This document shows positions 60,555-64,000 of a stretch of DNA of 64,000 nucleotides, in pieces. Below the pieces are notes generated by a model. It was not told the origin of the DNA, made no database searches, and was given only the letters and a program-made list of their open reading frames with translations. The DNA is taken from the NCBI GenBank assembly GCA_039024635.1, contig JBCCQA010000020.1:44619-108618 (forward strand), given 5' to 3'. Each line of letters opens with the position of its first letter. Within the stretch, counting starts at the first letter, position 1. Both the position numbers and the translations under genes were made by a program. Origin of the DNA: Kuafuiihalomonas sp039024635. GTDB lineage: Bacteria; Myxococcota; Kuafuiibacteriia; Kuafuiibacteriales; Kuafuiibacteriaceae.

Positions 60555-62117
60555 TTGACCAGCTTTCGTCGCATGGGCCACTCCCCGGCGGTCGTGACCT
60601 CGCTGCAAGATCGGGAAGGCAACGTGGCTCTTCCCCAAGAGGAGCTCCCTCCGACTCATCCGCCCAGCCGGCAGGGCCACCCAGCCGGCCTCTGGGTCCT
60701 GTTCATCACCGAGATGTGGGAGCGCTTCTCCTACTACGGGATGAGGGCTTTGCTGACCCTGTACCTGATTCAGAGCACGGCCGATGAGCTCAACCCAGGC
60801 TTCGGTTGGACCAAGGACAGCGCCTACAGCCTCTACGGTTACTACACCTTCGCCGTTTACCTGACGCCGATCGCGGGCGGATGGCTGGCGGACCGCTTCC
60901 TCGGCACCCACCGCTCCATGCTGATCGGAGGGTGGATCATCGCCGCTGGCCACGTGACCTTGGCCTTCACCGAGTTCTTCGGGATTACGGCCGGTCAGGC
61001 GGTGACGCTGCAGACCAGTCCCGGCGCCCTGATCACCTTCGTGGCGGGGCTCGCCCTCATCGTCATCGGCACCGGTTTCTTCAAGCCCTGCGTGAGCGTC
61101 ATGGTTGGCCAGCTCTACGCCAGCAATGATCCCCGTCGGGACTCGGGATTCACTATCTTCTACATGGGCATCAACCTTGGCGCCTTCCTCTCGCCTCTGG
61201 TCGCCGGGACCCTGGGCGAAAAGGTGGGCTGGCACTGGGGCTTTGGCGCGGCGGCCGTCGGCATGGTCCTGGGCCTCATCTGCTACCAGTTCCTCCGCCC
61301 CCGCTACCTCGAGGGCATCGGTCTTCCACCCACCCACGGCAGCCAGGAACCGACCAGTGAGGCCGAACGAAAGGCCTGGGAAGAGGACGAGTACGAGCAG
61401 AAGCGTCCGCTGACCTCGGTCGACTTCCAGCGGCTGGGCGTCATTCTCATCCTGGCCCTGCTAGGGAACATCTTTTTCTGGACCGCCTTCGAGCAGGCCG
61501 GAACCTCCCTTAACGTCTTCGCCAAACAGACCACCGACCGGACCATCTACGGGATGCTGAGCGATCCCTTTCCCGCGACCTGGTACCAGTCTGTTAATGC
61601 CCTCACCATCGTGCTGACCGCGCCCCTCTTCTCGGTCCTCTGGGTCTGGCTGGATCGGCGGGGTGCGAATCCGTCGACCCCCATGAAGTTCGCGTGGGGC
61701 CTGTGGCTGCTGGGCCTGTCTTTTCTCGCCATGGTCGCCGGTGCCTTCGAGGCCAAGAGCGGGGGCCTGGCCGGACCGCAGTGGCTGCTCGTCGCCTACA
61801 TCGTCGTCACTTGGGGCGAGCTCTGCCTGTCTCCGGTCGGGCTTTCGATGGTGACCAAGCTCGCTCCCAAGCGGCTTCAGGCCATCATGATGGGGGTCTG
61901 GTTCCTGTCCTTGGCCGCCTCGAACTTCGTGGCCGCCCAGGTGGCTCGGTTGTCCACCCGCTTCATCCCGGGAGAAGACGGCGTCGCCGAGCTCAGCTTC
62001 ATCTTCCCGGGCCTTCCGGGCTTCTTTCTGCTCTTGGTCGTCTTCCCCATCGCCGCCGGCGTACTGATAGCCATCCTCTCGCCGCTGATGCGCAAGATGA
62101 TGCACGGGATTCACTGA
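60555..62117 (+). CDS. POT/PTR2 family proton-coupled peptide transporter
   Basis: A 520-residue MFS transporter of the POT family importing di- and tripeptides with protons. TEMWERFSYYGMRALL (ExxER motif, about residue 53), GTGFFKPCVSVMVGQLY and FYMGINLGAFLSPLVAG are diagnostic; an insert helix pair and NIFFWTAFEQAG follow. The N-terminus up to about residue 40 is non-membrane. The stop at 62117 is followed 10 bases later by a REP-like hairpin. Confidence 0.9.
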   Translation: MTSFRRMGHSPAVVTSLQDREGNVALPQEELPPTHPPSRQGHPAGLWVLFITEMWERFSYYGMRALLTLYLIQSTADELNPGFGWTKDSAYSLYGYYTFAVYLTPIAGGWLADRFLGTHRSMLIGGWIIAAGHVTLAFTEFFGITAGQAVTLQTSPGALITFVAGLALIVIGTGFFKPCVSVMVGQLYASNDPRRDSGFTIFYMGINLGAFLSPLVAGTLGEKVGWHWGFGAAAVGMVLGLICYQFLRPRYLEGIGLPPTHGSQEPTSEAERKAWEEDEYEQKRPLTSVDFQRLGVILILALLGNIFFWTAFEQAGTSLNVFAKQTTDRTIYGMLSDPFPATWYQSVNALTIVLTAPLFSVLWVWLDRRGANPSTPMKFAWGLWLLGLSFLAMVAGAFEAKSGGLAGPQWLLVAYIVVTWGELCLSPVGLSMVTKLAPKRLQAIMMGVWFLSLAASNFVAAQVARLSTRFIPGEDGVAELSFIFPGLPGFFLLLVVFPIAAGVLIAILSPLMRKMMHGIH

Positions 62118-62127
62118 GAGGGGTCCC

Positions 62128-62148
62128 GGCGCCGGCTGAGCCGGCGCC
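62128..62148. repeat. REP-like hairpin after the peptide transporter
   Basis: GGCGCCGGC, loop TGA, GCCGGCGCC: nine perfect pairs, beginning 10 bases after the stop and followed by CACCCTGCTTCG, the same linker start as the other REP-like elements. Arms differ from all other copies but the pairing is exact. No U-run; it may also act as a terminator. The rest of 62118-62324 shows no gene. Confidence 0.65.
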
Positions 62149-62324
62149 ACCCTGCTTCGACTAGGTAGTGGCGCTCTCATCCGGCGCAGGTGTGCTTTGT
62201 GTCTTCCTGAGAGGACTCGTTTGTTCAGGGTTCTCTTGGTCTCCGCGAGGTCCGACCGTGCGTCCCATTCGACTTCCCTCGTCGATGCGTGTTGTGTCGC
62301 CGGCCCTCCGGCAGATTGGGATGT

Positions 62325-62858
62325 GTGACCGCCGAGAGCCCTGTTGACGCACCTCGCGATGCCCGCATAGCACCCACCACGATGGTCGGACCGCGCGAAG
62401 GCCGTTGGGTACGCGCCGGCTTCTTGGCCGGGGCACTGTTCCTGGTCGGTCAGTTCGCGCTGACTCTGACCTTTCGGGAGCACTACCCCGCCATGGTCCT
62501 CCCTGCCGGGAGATCCAAGGTTCATCACGGCCGCGTCCCCACCATCACGCGCTACGAACTGACGGCGGAGACTCAGGCCGGCGACGCTCGGACGGTCGAC
62601 CCTCACGAGATCCTCGCCGACGTGCCCTCGCATGTTCGATCGTGGGTGCTCGCCCGTCGATTCGGCCTCGATCGACCTCAGCCGGATCCCGTTTCCATAC
62701 GATGGCTTCGAAGTCGGGTTGAATCCCGGGTGGGGACTCCCGTGCGGATGCTCCGCGTGGAGCAGGTCAGGCGGCCCATCCGTCCCCAGGATTCCGAGCT
62801 CGAGGCGGAAGTACTGAAGACCTGGTCCATTCCGCTGGCAGGAGACGGTCATGACTAG
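62325..62858 (+). CDS. Single-pass membrane protein upstream of HTTM gene
   Basis: About 177 residues with one helix (AGFLAGALFLVGQFALTLTF, near residue 30) and a soluble C-terminal part (TRYELTAETQAGDARTVDPH, RVEQVRRPIRPQDSELEAEV). The start is uncertain (GTG 62325 or ATG 62382). Its end overlaps the start of the HTTM gene by eight bases, so it is a likely partner. Such small membrane partners of HTTM proteins are known; function unknown. Confidence 0.6.
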   Translation: MTAESPVDAPRDARIAPTTMVGPREGRWVRAGFLAGALFLVGQFALTLTFREHYPAMVLPAGRSKVHHGRVPTITRYELTAETQAGDARTVDPHEILADVPSHVRSWVLARRFGLDRPQPDPVSIRWLRSRVESRVGTPVRMLRVEQVRRPIRPQDSELEAEVLKTWSIPLAGDGHD

Positions 62859-63969
62859 TCGGCCGGCCCTCAGCCAGCGGCTCGACCGGTGGATCCACGG
62901 CTTCTACCCACTTTCGCTCGAGGGCCTGGGCCTCTACCGGATCTTTTTTGCCGGCTACGTATTGCTCCGCTTCGTTCCGAGCGCGGTGTGGGTGAGCAAG
63001 TTTCCGAAGTCGATGTACGCGCCCGCTCCCGCGAGCTTCGCGCTGGCCTTCGATAGCTTCCCTTCCGTCTGGTTCCTTGGCGCTCTCGATCTCTTCCTGG
63101 TCTTCAGTCTCATCGCTCTGCTGTTCGGATACCGCACCCGCATGACCTCTTGCTTTGTCACGATCGCCTTCCTCGCAGTGAATAACTTCCGCTACGCTCT
63201 CGGTAAGATCGACCATGACATCTTGGTGGTGCTTCTTCCGCTATGCATGGCTGCCTCTGGCTGGGGAGAGCGCTACAGCCTCGACGCCCACCAAAGGGAG
63301 GTGCCTGTCGCGAGGGCCGCTCGCTCCTGGCCGATCACCGCCATGGCGGCGCTGCTAAGCTTCGGCTACTTCACGGCCGGATTTCCTAAGGCGCTGTCTT
63401 GGCTCGACTTCGACTTCGATACGAGCGGCACGCGGGGTTGGGTCTTGCGTGGCTTCTTCGTGAACGACCGCGAGCATCTGCTCCTCCCCGAGATGGTCAA
63501 GCTGGAGTCTCAATTGTTTTGGGAGGTACTCGACTACGCCGGGATCGTTTTTGAGCTCGCTTTCATCCCCCTTCTTGCCCGTCCTCGGTGGTGGCGGCGC
63601 TACCTGGTCATCGCATGTCTCTTTCACGTGGCAAACGGCTGCATGCTAAACATCGCATTCGCGGGCCTGGTCGCGGTCTATGCGCTCTTCTTCGATTGGG
63701 ACGGGCTCGCCCGGGGCCTATCCTCCCGCGTAGTCGCTGTCCTCCGGTGCATGTTCACCCCGCTTGGTACGGCCGCCTTCGCTACCTTCTACCTCGCAGT
63801 GTTCCTGATCAACTGGGGCGCTCCTGGTCGTTTCGGATTCGGCGTGTTGCCTCTCATCCCTTCTGGTTTGCCTCGACTGCTGTTCGACATCGGACTACAG
63901 CTCGCGACCGCTCTCGGATTGACGTTGAGTATCTGGCGCTGGCCTGGAAGCCATAGGACTAGTTCCTGA
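62851..63969 (+). CDS. HTTM domain membrane protein
   Basis: A 372-residue integral membrane protein of the HTTM type, the membrane domain shared with vitamin-K-dependent gamma-carboxylase. Family marks: GLGLYRIFFAGYVLLRF, ALLFGYRTRMTSCFVTIAFL with the NNFRYALGK and DHDILVVLLPLCM segment, and SFGYFTAGFPK. Several aromatic and Lys/His residues line the second half. Bacterial members are often in horizontally moved or unknown contexts, and the carboxylase activity is not assured. GC is slightly lower than in the neighbourhood. Confidence 0.83.
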   Translation: MTSRPALSQRLDRWIHGFYPLSLEGLGLYRIFFAGYVLLRFVPSAVWVSKFPKSMYAPAPASFALAFDSFPSVWFLGALDLFLVFSLIALLFGYRTRMTSCFVTIAFLAVNNFRYALGKIDHDILVVLLPLCMAASGWGERYSLDAHQREVPVARAARSWPITAMAALLSFGYFTAGFPKALSWLDFDFDTSGTRGWVLRGFFVNDREHLLLPEMVKLESQLFWEVLDYAGIVFELAFIPLLARPRWWRRYLVIACLFHVANGCMLNIAFAGLVAVYALFFDWDGLARGLSSRVVAVLRCMFTPLGTAAFATFYLAVFLINWGAPGRFGFGVLPLIPSGLPRLLFDIGLQLATALGLTLSIWRWPGSHRTSS

Positions 63970-64000
63970 GCGCCGACGGTCTCGGGATCGCAAAAGCGTA

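Noticed and set aside
62851..63969. Annotating the HTTM protein as an active gamma-glutamyl carboxylase
   Set aside because: Only the membrane domain family can be recognised; catalytic residues and substrate propeptide cannot be confirmed.
1..64000. Search for tRNA, rRNA, CRISPR arrays, integrases and transposases
   Set aside because: Nothing convincing was found by eye; the only repeats are the REP-like elements and a few short inverted repeats. Weak tRNA-like structures could be missed.

Overview
The window is high-GC, densely packed DNA from a Gram-negative bacterium, most likely a member or relative of the Myxococcota (former Deltaproteobacteria). The clues are many lipobox lipoproteins, a DUF1592/DUF1585-type c-heme lipoprotein next to a Tat-exported DUF1552 protein, a C-factor-like short-chain dehydrogenase, a class GN sortase with its VIT/VWA substrate, LemA/TPM proteins, two RND pumps, and many ATGA/GTGA/TTGA start-stop overlaps. 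The exact lineage cannot be fixed from this sequence alone. There is no rRNA or tRNA gene, CRISPR array, integrase or transposase that I can support. Layout: 1-2.0 kb holds the tail of an unidentified gene, a fatty acid desaturase, an eroded enoyl-CoA hydratase and a DUF4136-like lipoprotein. 2.0-8.5 kb (minus strand) is an export/envelope operon: heme lipoprotein, DUF1552 protein, M28 zinc peptidase and two small membrane proteins, followed by two unknown genes. 8.7-11.3 kb has a DUF2911 protein and a divergent pair, class II aldolase and mtnA, suggesting 5'-methylthioadenosine/5'-deoxyadenosine salvage. 11.4-15.7 kb and 25.4-29.7 kb are two RND adaptor-permease pairs without an outer-membrane partner. 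15.7-25.3 kb carries an SDR-like protein, a large lipoprotein, a divergent marR-SDR pair around a perfect palindrome, a metal-binding lipoprotein, an exported MsrA, and a beta-propeller/vanadium-haloperoxidase fusion. 29.7-38 kb has an RlmK-like methyltransferase, an RRM protein, two alpha/beta hydrolases, a C-factor-like SDR, a LemA-TPM-TPM operon and a lone astB. 38-41.3 kb is a signalling pair: a receiver-histidine kinase and a receiver-PAS-GGDEF-EAL protein. 41.7-44.9 kb is a MacA-like adaptor / ABC ATPase / TolC-like operon with no visible permease. 44.9-48.7 kb encodes three glycosyltransferases. 48.8-54.2 kb joins the sortase system to a three-gene proton-translocating transhydrogenase operon (pntAA-pntAB-pntB). 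54.3-64 kb has a DUF362 protein, dps with a PerR-like box, a PqqB-like hydrolase with a tiny lipoprotein, a decayed CDC48-type ATPase, an unknown protein, a POT peptide transporter, and an HTTM membrane protein with a companion. The most unusual non-coding signal is a family of two-hairpin, REP-like repeats placed directly after stop codons (after pntB, a tandem array after dps, and a minimal copy after the peptide transporter). Their hairpin arms change between copies in a way that preserves pairing, while the linkers are conserved.
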